A DNA stretch of 64,000 nucleotides, taken from Euleptes europaea. Its lineage: Eukaryota; Chordata; Lepidosauria; Squamata; Sphaerodactylidae. Location of the stretch: the NCBI RefSeq assembly GCF_029931775.1, contig NC_079322.1, positions 78,925,326 to 78,989,325 on the forward strand, given 5' to 3'. The position numbers were made by a program, and so were the translations under genes. The notes under the pieces are model-generated. The model worked only from the letters and a program-made list of their open reading frames with translations. It did no database searches and was not told the DNA's origin. Shown here one piece after another: positions 1 through 10,999 of this stretch. Every line of letters starts with the position of its first letter. Within the stretch, counting starts at the first letter, position 1.

Positions 1-379
1 GAAATTGTAATGCTGTCCTACCTCACAGGGCTGTTGTACACAACACTGTGATAGTACACATGAAGCACTGTCAACACTAAGAATGCTAGATGAATGCTAA
101 GAATTATTGCCATGTGGCGTCCGGAGAGATGGGAAGAAGAAGCAGCAGGTGGTGGTGGGGGATGTCTAGGGCCTCTCCCCTGAACCCATGAGCCCTGCCG
201 GGCTGGCCTCCCAGCTCCACCCCATGGGGGGGCTGGCGCTTTGCTTGCTGGCTCCCACCAGCAACCCCTGAGCACCTAACCGGCCTGCTCTGTATTTCAG
301 CAGTTGGTGCAGTTCTCCCCGCAGAAGGAAAAAGCTTAACCGGACGGATTTCGACCCACCGGAAAGAAGTGGCCAGCCT

Positions 380-1380
380 ACCCTCCAGCTTGTCGAGCCC
401 GCCCCGGTCGCCCCTACGAGCTGCACCGGTTGAACCTTCCCGGGCGGGTGGGCGCGGCTACGGAGCTTGGGCAGGAGTTCGGCAGGTGTCGCCTGCTCTT
501 CCGGCGCCAGGCAACGCTCCACCGGTCGGAGACCCGCCTGCCGAGCCGCCTAGGCCAGGCCTCCTTCCCCGCCGCCGGCGCCCCTTCTTCCTGCGGCCTG
601 CCCATCATCGCCCGCCTGCCCTCCCTGGCCCCGCCCACTCCGCCGTCCATTGGCGTGGCCCCGTTGCCTAGGAGAGGGAGAAGGAAGCCCCGCCTCCCTC
701 GGCCGTTTCTTCGCGGAGGCTTTCGCCCCGCCTCACTTCCGCCAGGTACCGGAAGCGGATCTGCCCTCGCAGCCTGACGGGAGTTGTAGTCCCGGCGCCT
801 GAGGGGGGGACGAGCGAACCGGCCGGCCGAGGAGCGAGCAACCACCGGGCTGCCGACCCATTCAAACGCCGCCCCCGCCCCGGTTTGCGGAAAGAGCTGC
901 GAGGAGAAGTCGCAATAAGAGGAGGAGGAGGAGGAGGAGGAGGAGGAGGTCGGTGGCCCCTCACGAGGGGGAGCGCGAGAGGCTCCCCCCCCCGGCTTGC
1001 TCCGCGGGGATGGGGAGGGGGCTGCCCGGAGCCGCCGCCCCCTCCCCGTCTCTCCTCCCCTGCAAGGCCGGAGGGGGGGAGAGAGCCCCATCCCGATGCT
1101 GTTGAAAAATGGGAGGGAGGGATGGGGGGTTAAGACCCCCCCATAAGTAGGGGGCGGGGGGTCTCGATGGGGGAGCGCCCCCGCTGAGGACCAGCCGCTT
1201 GGCAAGGCCGGGACTCCACGGGGGGGGGTTCAGGGGGCGGGGGGTGTTGGTGCGGAGGGAAGGGGGTCGGGAGATGGGGAGGGAGGAAGGAAGGGGCCGA
1301 GGGGCCGGCGGAGGAGCTCGTGTTGGGCAGCCAGGAGGTCTCAGCCGCAAGCCCCGGCGGCAGCAGCAGCAGCTCGTGAA
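380..1380. promoter_or_regulatory. CpG island, probable upstream promoter of DHX30 (possibly bidirectional)
   Basis: This 1-kb block is very GC- and CpG-rich, unlike its flanks. It carries housekeeping promoter elements: GC boxes near 628-640, an inverted CCAAT (ATTGG, 649-653), two ETS-type sites (CACTTCCG 734-741 and ACCGGAAGCG 748-757), and a ZNF143/Staf half motif read on the minus strand (GGGAGTTGTAGT on plus, 779-790). A GGA-triplet run follows at 919-950. The DHX30 exon at 8627 begins with a splice acceptor, so it needs a non-coding exon upstream; this island is the only good candidate. In mammals SMARCC1 lies head-to-head with DHX30, so a divergent minus-strand gene could also start here, but I see no SMARCC1 N-terminus. 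The exact transcription start and donor are not resolved. Confidence 0.6.
919..950. repeat. (GGA)n trinucleotide microsatellite
   Basis: About ten GGA/GAG triplets in tandem inside the first CpG island. It gives polyglutamate or polyglycine in shadow frames but shows no sign of coding. Confidence 0.85.
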
Positions 1381-1597
1381 CACGTGAAGCTGCCTTCTAC
1401 TGAACCAGACTTCCCCGGTCCATCAAAGTCGATATTGCCTTCTCAGACCGGCAGCGGCTCTCCAGGGTCTCAGGCTGAGGTCTTTCACATCACCTACTTG
1501 CCTGGTCCCTTTAAGTGGAGATGCCGGGGATTGAACCTGGGACCTTCTGCATGCCAAGCAGAGGCCCTACCACTGAGCCACGGCCCCTCCCCTCCAG
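1381..1597 (-). repeat. tRNA-derived SINE, full length
   Basis: Minus-strand copy of the dominant SINE of this window. It has a tRNA-like head with A box (TGGCTCAGTGG) and B box (GGTTCAATCCC), an unrelated body, and the tail GGCAGCTTCATGTGTTC. The anticodon-loop region (TTGGCAT) resembles a tRNA-Ala head; that origin is inferred. Confidence 0.9.
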
Positions 1598-1599
1598 TT

Positions 1600-1696
1600 A
1601 GAAGGACCAGGCATTAAACGGTAGGAAAGAGCCGCTGCCGGTCCGAGTAGGCTATGCTGACCTGGGTGGATTCAGTAGAAGGCAGGTTCCTGCGTT
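1600..1696 (+). repeat. tRNA-derived SINE, 3' half
   Basis: Matches the SINE body and tail (CCGCTGCCGGTCCGAGTAG ... GATTCAGTAGAAGGCAG). The tRNA head is missing. Confidence 0.75.
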
Positions 1697-1890
1697 GGGG
1701 AAGGTCTGTGGCTCAGTGGAAGAGCATCTGCTTGGCATGCAGAAGGGGACAGGTCTATTCCTGGGCATCTCCAGTTAAAAAGACCAGGCAGTTGGCACTG
1801 GGGATGGCCTGGAGAGCTCCTGCCAGTCTGAGTAGTTGATACTGCCCTGGATGGACCAAAAGGTGTGATTCAGTAGAAGGCAACTTCAGA
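1697..1890 (+). repeat. tRNA-derived SINE
   Basis: Plus-strand copy with a head at 1705-1775 and the tail GATTCAGTAGAAGGCAACTT. It is moderately diverged. Confidence 0.85.
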
Positions 1891-2821
1891 GTGGTTGTTT
1901 CCCACCTGGACCAGCCAGATGCCTCTGGGCGCGCTCTGTGGGCTCTCTGGGACGAGAGCTGCAAAGGCTTCCTGCCGCTGGCTCGCAAAAGCTTATTGCA
2001 TGCAAACACGGGAGACTTTATTCTTTATGACTGCAACAGACTAACAAGGCTGTCTCTTTGGGATGGTGCAGGAAATAGCATGAGGTCTCACGCAGGTCAA
2101 AATCCTGGTTGGGAGCGGGAGACAAAAAGTGGCCGCCTGCACCTTTGGTCCTGGAGTTTGCTGTCTCCCTTTAAGGCTGCAGGAGAAACTACAAGACATA
2201 TGCAATAGGGGTGCTGGGATGCTGCGGAGAAGGCGGTTTTGCGAATGGTTCATGCTGATTAAATGCATGTGTGTACTCAGAAGCATCAGTTAGTGTGATC
2301 CTTAGCATCCTCCTTAACATATTTATACATCTGTCATGTCAAAACCTTGGTGTTTGGATAGCCAGTCGTCCCTCTATCTTAAAAGGTTTCTTTCTTTCAG
2401 CTCCCAAGAAGGGTAGCCGTGTTTGCCTATTGTACCAAAGACAAAAGAAAAGTCCAGTGGCACTTTGAAGATGAATGCATTGCTTGTAACAGAGTCTCTT
2501 GGGCACGGCATCTGACCAAGTGGGCTCAAGGTAACGAAAGCACATAATACAATAAATGTGTTAGTCTTCGAGGTACCACAGGACTCCTCTTCTATGCCCT
2601 TTCTGGAGTTCAGAATTTTGTGGCTCCATTAAACTTAATTAAAAGGCCTCTTTCATGACTGCTACGGTTTTCTGGAAATCTAGATTTTGGATTTTATCTG
2701 TCTCTACTAAAATTGTTTATGGTGTTTTGCAAGTTTTTTGGATGGCGATGAGATGTTTGGAATAAAAGTGTTGGCAATTTCTCAGTTTGCCTGTGAGTGG
2801 CTGAGAGTGATTCTGAGGACA

Positions 2822-3033
2822 GAGGAGGGGCCGTGGCTCAGGGGCAGAGCCTCTGCTTGGCATGCAGAAGGTCCTAGGTTCACTCCCCAGCAGCATCTCC
2901 AGTTAAAAAGGGCTGGGCAGTAGATGATGTGAAAGACCTCTTCTGAGATCCTGGAGAGCAGCTGCCTGTCTGAGTAGGCAATACTGACTTCAATGGACCG
3001 ATGGTTTGATTCAGTAGAAGGCAGCTTCATGTG
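2822..3033 (+). repeat. tRNA-derived SINE
   Basis: Plus-strand full-length copy: A box, B box, body and the tail GGCAGCTTCATGTGTG. Confidence 0.9.
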
Positions 3034-3112
3034 TGGCCATGAGGGTAAGAACACCTGGATGGGAGAGAATCTAACTGACCAGAGCTTGGCTCTCAACTCA
3101 TTAGACCCGTTA

Positions 3113-3324
3113 GGGGAGGGACTGTGGCTCAGTGGCAGAACATCTGCTTGGCATGCATAAGGTCACAAATTCAATCCCCGGCATCTCCAGTTAAAGGAAC
3201 CAGGCAAGTAGGTGATGTGAAAGACCTCTGACTGAGACCCTGGGGAATTGCTGCCGGTCTGAATAGTCAATACTGACTTTGAAGGACCAAGGGCCTGATT
3301 CAGTATAAGGCAGCTTCATGTGTG
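3113..3324 (+). repeat. tRNA-derived SINE
   Basis: Second full-length plus-strand copy 80 bp after the previous one. It has a changed B box (AATTCAATCCC). Confidence 0.9.
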
Positions 3325-4044
3325 AAAAGACCATCTCCAGAGCTGTGTGCCAAATGCTCCTCCCTTGCTTGAGGTTTTAGCACAGGGCTTGAACAGGCAT
3401 CCTCACAAGCTCTGACTAGTATGCCCTGGAAACTGTGGGTTTTGACTCCACAGCCAATGCTGGATATGTTTGCGGTGAGCAATAAAGGGACAGCAGATGT
3501 ATTGGGGTGTTAGAGCAGAGGGCGTTTCAACACATGCTAGCTCTTTCTCTCACACTGCGTGGCAAATTGCACCTGCCTCTTAAAGTTGCCTCTGGTCAGG
3601 CTTGCTGTGAAGAGTATCAGAGCTCTGTGTGTGGTCAGCCAACCTTGGGTGCTATTGCTGAAGATGGATTGTTTGCATGATGTTAGTGTTATTTGTGTCT
3701 TTGGAGCCCTCTGAAGGCAAAGTTCTGACCACTGTGGCAGTGGTCAGTATTATTGGGTTTGACACAGATTTTTTCCCCCTGCAAGCCACTTCTCTTGTAC
3801 CATTGACAGTGGCTTTTTCGGCAAACAGAAGTATGTAATAATGTTGATTTCTGCAGATCAAGCTGCCGTTGATTGCCTAGGATTAGCAGAGTAAATGTTT
3901 GTGTTAAACTGAGAAACCTAAAATGAGACTGTGAAACCTACAATGGCATCTGATGAAGGGTGCATTGACTCCCATACACTCAAATACCCAAAATCTTGCT
4001 AACCTCAAATCCAGCTGTTTTCCTTTAGACTACCACGACTACCC

Positions 4045-4133
4045 TCTGAAGGGAAGGTGATTTTAAGCTGCTTTGAGACTCCTTAATAGTAGAGAAAAGT
4101 GGGGTATAAAAACCAACTCTTCTTCTTCTATCT
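4045..4133 (+). repeat. CORE-SINE 3' tail fragment
   Basis: Matches only the tail of the CORE-SINE type found whole at 51150-51442 (AAGGTGATTTTAAGC ... AAAACCAACTCTTCTTCTTC). Confidence 0.7.
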
Positions 4134-4282
4134 CTAAAATGATAGTTTTTTTCTTGTTGGGAATATCTGTCAGAGATGTCATGAGAATGTTCAGGCCTCC
4201 TAGTGATACTAAATTATTTTCCATCCCCCTGGCTCTGAGGCTTTAGGCATTATGTATTATGCGTGCCTCAGTTTCCCACTGC

Positions 4283-4497
4283 GTGGTGTAACAGCTAGAT
4301 TAGGATCTGGGAAACCTGGGTTCAAATCCCCACTCGGCCATGGAAGTTTACTGGATGGCCTTGAGATAGTCACACACTCAGGCTAACCTACCTCACAGGG
4401 TTGTTGTGAGGATATGATGGAGGAGAGGACAACAATGTTAGCTGCTTTGGGTCCCTATTGGGGAGAAAGGCCAGGTTTATATTAAGGAAGTAAAAAA
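4283..4497 (+). repeat. MIR-like CORE-SINE
   Basis: It has a tRNA-like head (GTTCAAATCCCCACTC), a CORE segment (the GACCTTGGG-AGTCAC type, here slightly diverged), and the tail GCTTTGGGTCCCTATTGGG typical of reptile MIR relatives. Confidence 0.8.
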
Positions 4498-4594
4498 ATT
4501 AGTCACTGGAAATTAAGTCCAGGGTGGGAGAGATGACGGGGGGGGGGGTTGTTTATCTCTGTAAAATAATAAAAGCAGAACACTATGAAGAACA

Positions 4595-4702
4595 TTGGCC
4601 AGTTCCAATTGGTCAGCCAGCAAGCTTCCATGGCAGAGTGGGGATTTGAACCTGAGTCCCCCAGATCCTCTTCTGTTACTCTGACCACTGCACTGACATG
4701 GC
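4595..4702 (-). repeat. MIR-like CORE-SINE, head fragment
   Basis: Minus-strand tRNA-like head with inverted B box (GGGGATTTGAACCTGAGTC). Confidence 0.7.
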
Positions 4703-4845
4703 ACTGCTATTTATTTATTTGTGTGTGGTATTTATAGTCTGTCTTTCTCACTGAAGATCAAGGCCGATTACATGGTGTAAATCCACATGGGGAATCCACC
4801 TGGATCCACGCCAGAGTAGCATCAAGACTAGACTACTGTAATCAG

Positions 4846-5056
4846 GGGAGAGGCTGTGGCTTAGTGGTAGAGCATCTGCTTGGCATGCAGAAGGTCCCTG
4901 GTTCAATCCCCGGCATCTCCAGTTAAAGGGACTAGGCGAGTAGGTGATGTGAAAGACCTCTGCCTGAGACCCTGGAGAGCCGCTGCCGGTCAGAGTAGAC
5001 AATACTGACTTTGATGGACCAAGGATCTGATTCAGTATAAGGCAACTTCATGTGTT
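4846..5056 (+). repeat. tRNA-derived SINE
   Basis: Full-length plus-strand copy, close to the consensus in both promoter boxes. Confidence 0.9.
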
Positions 5057-5059
5057 CAA

Positions 5060-7495
5060 TGCACTGTACATTGGTCTCCAATCAAAGTGAGATTGGTCAA
5101 TTTAAAAATGTATCTCACCTAGGATGCAGAGAAGAGCTAGTAACAATCCAAGGCAAAGCTTTACCTTGTATTTTCCTGATGGATTTTTGGTCACTGTTAT
5201 TTTGATAGGAAATTAAAAACCCTAGTTTCAGACTCCAGTTTTCCTGACCAGCCGTGGCAGGGGGCAGCAGGCCCAGCTTTGCAGGAGGCCAGCTGGGGGC
5301 ATCCCTCAGTCTAGGCTTTGCTCCCAGCATTTGAGATGTGCACAAAATATGAACAGGCAGCAGAGAAGCCCCCTCCCACCAGTTGTATTGAGTGGCCCTC
5401 CTCTCTTCAAGGGCTATCCTAAGTGAGTCTGCTCAGAATCCTCCTCCAGGCTATTGGGGGGTGGAGATGAGGCCTTTGAAACTGTCCTTAGAATTGGTAC
5501 TTAACCATCCTGTACATCCTATGTAAGATTATTTCAGTTGTTTTTACTTTTTATATTGTAAATCTGTGTATTGATACAGACAGAGTTCAACAAATCCCTG
5601 GTGCCTGGCAATTTCATTGTGTCACCGAGTTTTCTTCATCAGTCATTTATTTTCAGTGCCTCTTGGTGATTCTCAGTAGAAGTTCAGAGCTCAATTAGGC
5701 GAGGGATAGAGGTTACCTTTTTGTTCTGATGTCAACCAGGGTTACCCCATATTTTTTTATACACTACAACACTTTTGCTATCACGTTTAAAAATAATAAG
5801 AAACAATGTGGTGCTTAGGATTAGATCTTGTGGTAATAAGGACAGTATGGTCATTAAAATATAAAACCCTGAAGCCTGAAAAAAAGTCTGGCTCCTACAT
5901 TTTTGGAGTGGCTCCTACACTAAATTTGTCACGGACTGGTTATAGGGATTAAAAAACAGTCGTTCCTCTCAGCATTGTGTGTGCACTGTTACCCTGGGTA
6001 GGCAGTCTCTACTTAAGTTGGGGGAATTGGCTGGAGACAGAAAGCTAGAGAGGAGTAACTAGGATCGATAACCTGTGTATATCATGATAGTCCCAGGTGA
6101 GAACTCTTAAATGAGCAGGGGGTTATTATAATTGAAACAGGTTTTATTAAGGATAAAATAAAGGCAAATAGATTAATGATCAATGAGCAACGTGCATACA
6201 TAAATGCACAGGAGCTAGCTAGAGAAAAAGGAGAAGGTTTGATAGTGTTTTGGGAAGGGTGATAGTTACTAGTCTTGAAGGGACATCCACAAAAGCAGTG
6301 CTGAGGAGGAAAGCAACCAACATTTCTGGAAGCAAAAGAAGGCCTGCACGTTAAGTGGGGGTGGGTGCACTGATCCAACACACACACGGGGGGGGGGGGG
6401 GCAAAGGACCTGCTTTTATACCCAAAAATGGGTTATGAGGCTGTATGAGGTGTTCTGTCAGGAAAGCCAGAGAACAAAGAATTGATTGCTTTTCCTGGTT
6501 TTTGACAAAAGGGTAGGAGAGGCTTGATGGGTCGCTGGGTCCCAAGTGACTGCCTGGGCTGTTCTCTTGAATATTGATTGAAGGATGTGGATATGGTGGG
6601 TGATGGTCTACTGTACCTCAAGGCTGGCCATAGAACAAACAGTTTTCTTGCATTTTGTGTGTAAAGATGCTCCAGGAGAAAGAGTTCCATCTTCTTAAGC
6701 ACATGAGTTTGGCTGTTGCATAGTATGAAGTTTGCAAGCTGATTCTGCATCCCATGTTGTGAGGACATTTTTGTGAAATGTAGCCAGAAGACCCCCTAAA
6801 CTTGCCCTTCAGAGTCCTGTGGACCTTTTCAAGTATTTCCATCTTAAAAGTACACATCTCTAGCAGGAAAGATGTTGCTGGTTGTGATTTCTATGTCCTA
6901 TGCTGTCCAGTTAGCGAGGGCCAGTCGATGTGTCTGTCTTGAAAACTCTTAAGTAAAAAAACAATTCCCCTTTCTAGGAATATCGTTCCAGAGAGTAGCC
7001 GTCTTGATCTGCAGTAGAACAACTAGAAATGAGTGTAAGAGTTCCCTTCGTCAGATACAAGTCCGAATGGAGATTCCTGAGTCCTTATATCCCAGTCTGA
7101 AGGTGGGAGGGGTGTTGCAAAGAAAGGAGGCAGGAGGCAGAAATAAAATGCAAAATATATTCAGCCATCTCCCATTGTTATCGCCCCTTGAAGCTTCTCT
7201 GTTTGAAGATTTCCGTTCTTAGGTCCGCAATGGAATATCCTGGAAGATTAAAATGTTCTCCCGTTGGCAGTCCTGATTCAAATGATGCCCTATTCTGTGC
7301 TGATTGCCCATGCTTCTTCATTTTGTGCTAGTAGAAGTTCAAGAGGTCAGCAGAGCAGTTATTGCGGGGGGGGGGGGGAGTGGAGAGAGAAGGCAGGGCA
7401 AAGCCAAAACTCTCTTGCCTTTTGCCTTCCCGTGTGCAGTTCTGGCTCTGAAGCTGCTGGCTTAAGGTAGACTTTGTTGAGAAGATAATGCAGAT
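5060..7495. other. Non-coding stretch, no recognised feature
   Basis: I see no exon with conserved coding potential and no clear repeat boundary. A poly-G run at about 6389-6401 and old, unassignable repeat-like AT-rich DNA are present. It lies in the presumed first intron or 5' flank of DHX30. Confidence 0.5.
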
Positions 7496-7498
7496 TGT

Positions 7499-7655
7499 GG
7501 GAGAGGCTGTGGCTCAGTGGAATTCGGCTTTGCATGCCGAATCCCCGGCATCTCCATTTAAAAGGATCAGGTGGGAAGTACGGTAATGTGAAAGACCTCT
7601 GCCTGACACTGCAGAGAGCGTCTGCTAGTCAGAGGAGACAAGACTGACGGACAAA
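7499..7655 (+). repeat. tRNA-derived SINE, rearranged
   Basis: The head is shortened and altered (AATTCGGCTTTGCATGCCG). The body (GTGAAAGACCTCTGCCTGA) is still clear. The tail is missing. Confidence 0.7.
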
Positions 7656-7948
7656 GCGGGCCCAAAACAAACCTGGATACCACCTCTTCTACTTGCTGTT
7701 GTGTTCATTCACAATTAACAAAAACAATGGACCGTCCAGGGCTGAATAGAATTCTTCTCTAACTACACATGCTAATTTTCTGCCCCTGAGCATTTCTCCC
7801 TTGCTCTAATCAAGCTGATTACAATGTGCATGGTACTTCTGCACCTGAGTTCCTTCTTTGCAACACCCCTCCCACCTTCTTGTTGGTCTCTAAGGTGCTC
7901 CTTGACTCCAGTCAAACTGTCCCGCCTTCTGACTGGGATATAAGGGAT

Positions 7949-8060
7949 GAGGGAGCTCCATTCCAACTTGTACCTGATGAAGGGAGCTCTGACTCTCAAA
8001 AATTTACACCCTAAAAATCTTGTTGGTCTCTAAGGTGCTGGACTCTAGTTCTGCTTGCTG
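7949..8060 (+). repeat. Fold-back (Penelope-like?) repeat, single arm
   Basis: It contains CTGATGA (7974-7980), a short stem GGGAG/CTCTC, then TTGTTGGTCTCTAAGGTGCT. These are the signature of a family that elsewhere in the window forms inverted pairs. A second TTGGTCTCTAAGGTGCT lies at about 7882. Confidence 0.65.
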
Positions 8061-8094
8061 TTGGCAGTTGCTGTTTTGAGAGGGAAGCTAGAGC

Positions 8095-8248
8095 AGATTC
8101 TCAGCAAGCAAGCTCCCCCTCACTGGCAGTCTTTAAGCAGAAGCTGGATGAGCACTTCTCAGGGATGCTGTAGGCTGATCCTGCCTTGGGCAGGGGGTTG
8201 GACTAGATGGCCTGTCTGGCCCCTTCCGACTCTATGATTCTATGAGCA
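8095..8248 (+). mobile_element. CR1 LINE 3' end
   Basis: Typical CR1 3' sequence: CAGTCTTTAAGCAGA, GGGGGTTGGACTAGATGGCC, ending in the 8-bp-unit tail ATTCTATGA. It is 5'-truncated, as is usual for CR1. Confidence 0.9.
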
Positions 8249-8626
8249 ACTCTGTATGTGTATCTTCCCCATGGTCTTGAAAGAAACTAGTTTCACTGAG
8301 CGTGAATATTTTTCATCCCTAGGTAGGAGGTTTCACTGCATCCAGTTAGCTGCTTCTTGTTCAAAGGAAGCAGCTACTGAGAGATTAGCAGTGATGTAGA
8401 ATTGGGATGAGGAAATGGGCTGTGAATTAATGTGCAGTGGAGGTGGTGTCTGAGTTCCTGACAGCAACTATGATTTGGGCAACAGCATAGGAATCACAAG
8501 CCCTTTGGGATTGTGTCTGACTCTGAAGATGAATTGTCCAAAAATTCCGTTTGGGGGGGAATGAAAATGGCGCCTACTGTCTTTGACCCACCTTGCCTCC
8601 TCTCCCCCCCCCTCTTGTGTTTCCAG

Positions 8627-8681
8627 GGACTGGGGCTTTTCACTCTGCCGGCGATGTTCTCCCTGAATTCCTGTAGAAGAG
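8627..8681 (+). CDS. DHX30: DHX30 alternative coding exon 1 (MFSL isoform)
   Basis: A good acceptor (pyrimidine tract then TTCCAG) precedes 27 nt of 5' UTR, then ATG at 8654 and nine codons, MFSLNSCRR, plus one base before the donor GTAAGA at 8682. Human DHX30 isoform 1 begins MFSLDSFRKD, so the match is direct. The exon ends in phase 1 and joins exon 2 (16182) to give ...[11 protein letters not shown]. It lacks a mitochondrial presequence, so this form is expected in cytosol or nucleus. The human 31-residue exon between MFSL and SRDLLKEF was not found here; it may be lost or unrecognised. Predicted protein: 1171 aa. Confidence 0.85.
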
Positions 8682-8689
8682 GTAAGAAG

Positions 8690-10200
8690 CGGTTGGGGTG
8701 TCAGGGGGAGGGCTCAGTAGGTCTACGAAGCTTAACCAGCAGGCTGGTACTTTCCCCAGTGCACTCTCTGAAACCAAGAAAGGAGTGGATGGGTTAGGAA
8801 AGGCAAATCCCAGGTCATCTGTTGAGCTAAAAACTCCAGGATTCCCTTTCCTCCAAGGTCCCAGGAATGCTTTGCACACAGCCAGTCAAAGCACATCGAA
8901 GTGATGCAGAGAACAAGCCGGTTTTGCCGTTCTGGAAGCTGTGCAGGAACACGGGTCGTAACGGTCTCGGTGTCCGCCCTGACAGCAGCTTTGTTCTGTA
9001 GCGCCTGGTTCCCATTCGACAAGACAGCGAACTGGGGTGATTTGTCCAAAGCCACCAAATGCAGCTGTCGCCCAAGTCCTTTCTCTGTCTACTCGACCAT
9101 ACCGGCTTGTGGTTTTACGTTCTGGCGATTTACAATGAGACAGAAACCTTGGTAACTCCTCCCCTGCTCTCAGTTGTGCCCCTTTGTCCTGCCCGAGAGA
9201 GAAGTCAACCTCTTTGCATTGTGTTCTCACCTCCTCTCGTGTCATGTGCCCTCACCCTCCACCATTGCTGAACCAAACTCTTCTTGTAGTTCCTTATTAG
9301 TTCTTCACTCTGGTCACTCCAGTCATCGGTCATAATTGCTGCTCCTTCCAAGTCCGCAGCTGTTGCTCTTAAAGGGAAGTCACCACTCGTGCTGGAATAC
9401 ATAATTCTTGAGGGGGGGGCATGCCAGCTTTGCAGCCTTGCCCTTTCCTCACGAGTAAAGAGGCATTTCCCGGGAGCGATGGATCCCAAGATTCTTTGGC
9501 ACGATGGTGGTGATGAGGAGGGTTGAATCAGCTGCAGCTGCTGAACCTGAGAACTTCCAAACCCAGGCTGGGCAGAGAGGCGAAGGAGAGCAGGAGCTGC
9601 CATATACCAAGGCTAGTGGTTTGTCATGGATTCCACGATGGCGCTGTGGTAGGAGAGGGAAGTTGAGACGTTAACCTCATGCCTGCCTAACAAGGGCCTG
9701 ATCCATGCGTGTTCTTCCCCTTTTGAGCCCAGCACAGCCAGTGGTGGCATCAGCCTGGGCTGCAGGGCAAAGCATGGTGGTGCCACACTGTGAAAACATT
9801 TTCCTTTGCTTAATAATAAAAAAAATTATGTTACGCAAACCAGGAGACCAATGACTTTTGGCGTCTTTCCTACATGCTGTATGTCCTGAGCAGAAAGCTT
9901 CCGTACAACTGACCGTGACAAACCACTAGCTGTCCTCATGCGTAGACTAGACTGTCTGTTCTCACCCTGTCCTCCTTTCGTTGTGCATTCCCCCGTGCTC
10001 TGCTTCTCTCCTGTCAAAGATGTGGTGTTTGTGGCTGCTCTAATTTTCCATCACAGCATTTTGCACACGGGGCTGTTTGTTTTTTTCCTCTGTGGAGTGG
10101 CTGTGGAATTCCCTCGGGGGCCTGCTTTTCCCACCCACAGTTCTGACTGCTGACCACCCCACACCCAAAGAGTGGCACTTCCAGTCTCCTTGTTGGTTGT
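8690..10200. other. Intronic DNA, no recognised feature
   Basis: This lies between the MFSL exon and the next SINE. I see no conserved exon. A 132-codon minus-strand frame at 9205-9603 matches no family I know and is probably chance. Confidence 0.5.
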
Positions 10201-10204
10201 GTTA

Positions 10205-10438
10205 TTTTACTTACTTCATTTATGCCCCACCTTTCTCCCCAGTGGGGACGCCAAATGCCTTAACGTTATTCTCCTCTCCTCCATTTTATCCTCGCAACAA
10301 CAACCCTGTGAGGTAGGTTAGGCTGAGAGTGTGTGACTGGCCTAAGGTCACCCAGCAAGCTTCCATGTGTGAGTGGGGATTTGAACTTGTGTCTCCCGGA
10401 TCCTAGTCTGACACTCTAACCGCTACACCATACTGGGG
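10205..10438 (-). repeat. MIR-like CORE-SINE
   Basis: Minus-strand full-length copy: tail TTTCTCCCCAGTGGGGAC, core GGCCTAAGGTCACCCAGCAA, head GGGGATTTGAACTTGTGTC. Confidence 0.85.
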
Positions 10439-10506
10439 GTCTCTCACATTCTTTCTCCTCGTAGCTCTTAGGTTTGCCACTTTCAGCCCCAAGTCTCTTC
10501 TTACAT

Positions 10507-10933
10507 ATAGAATCATAGAGTAGGAAGGGACCACCAGGGTCATCTAGTCCAACCCCCTGCACAATGCAGGAAATTTACAATTACCTCCCTCCCACACCCC
10601 AGTGACCCTGCCCAGAAGATGGCCAAGATGCCCTCCCTCTCATCATCTGCCTAAATTCACAGAATCAGCATTGTTGACAGATGGCCATCTAGCCTCTGCT
10701 TAAAAACCTCCAGGGAAGGAGAGCTCACCACCTCCTGAGGAAGCCTGTTCCACTGGGGAACCGCTCTAACAGTTAGAAAGTTCTTCCTACTGTTTAGCCG
10801 GAAACTCTTGATTTAATTTCAACCCATTGGTCGGATCTTCTGGGGCAACAGAAAAACAACTCAGCACTATCCTCTATATGACAGCCCTTCAAGTACTTGA
10901 AGATGGTTATCATATCTATTGAGGTCCCTGGTG
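10507..10933 (-). mobile_element. CR1 LINE 3' end
   Basis: Minus-strand CR1 beginning with AGAATCATAGAGTAGGAAGG and extending about 430 bp into the 3' UTR and end of ORF2 (GGAACCGCTCTAACAGTTAG region). Confidence 0.9.
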
Positions 10934-10999
10934 GGGCAGATTTGTGACCTCTTTCCCATCAGCCACCACTTAGTTTTGGTTGCTGTGTTCATATATTTT

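Noticed and set aside
414-1383. Several 80-260 codon frames in the first CpG island
   Set aside because: Same GC effect. No homology, and the translations are low-complexity Pro/Arg/Gly.
2822-3033. tRNA genes at the many A-box/B-box sequences
   Set aside because: These are SINE heads: no closed acceptor stem, always followed by the same body and tail, and repeated about twenty times.
4590-4702. Very short minus-strand frames with PPPP runs
   Set aside because: They come from a poly-G run (4541-4550) and a SINE head.
9205-9603. 132-codon minus-strand frame (MAAPALLRLSAQPG...)
   Set aside because: Not recognised as any family. It has no splice context, promoter or codon support.
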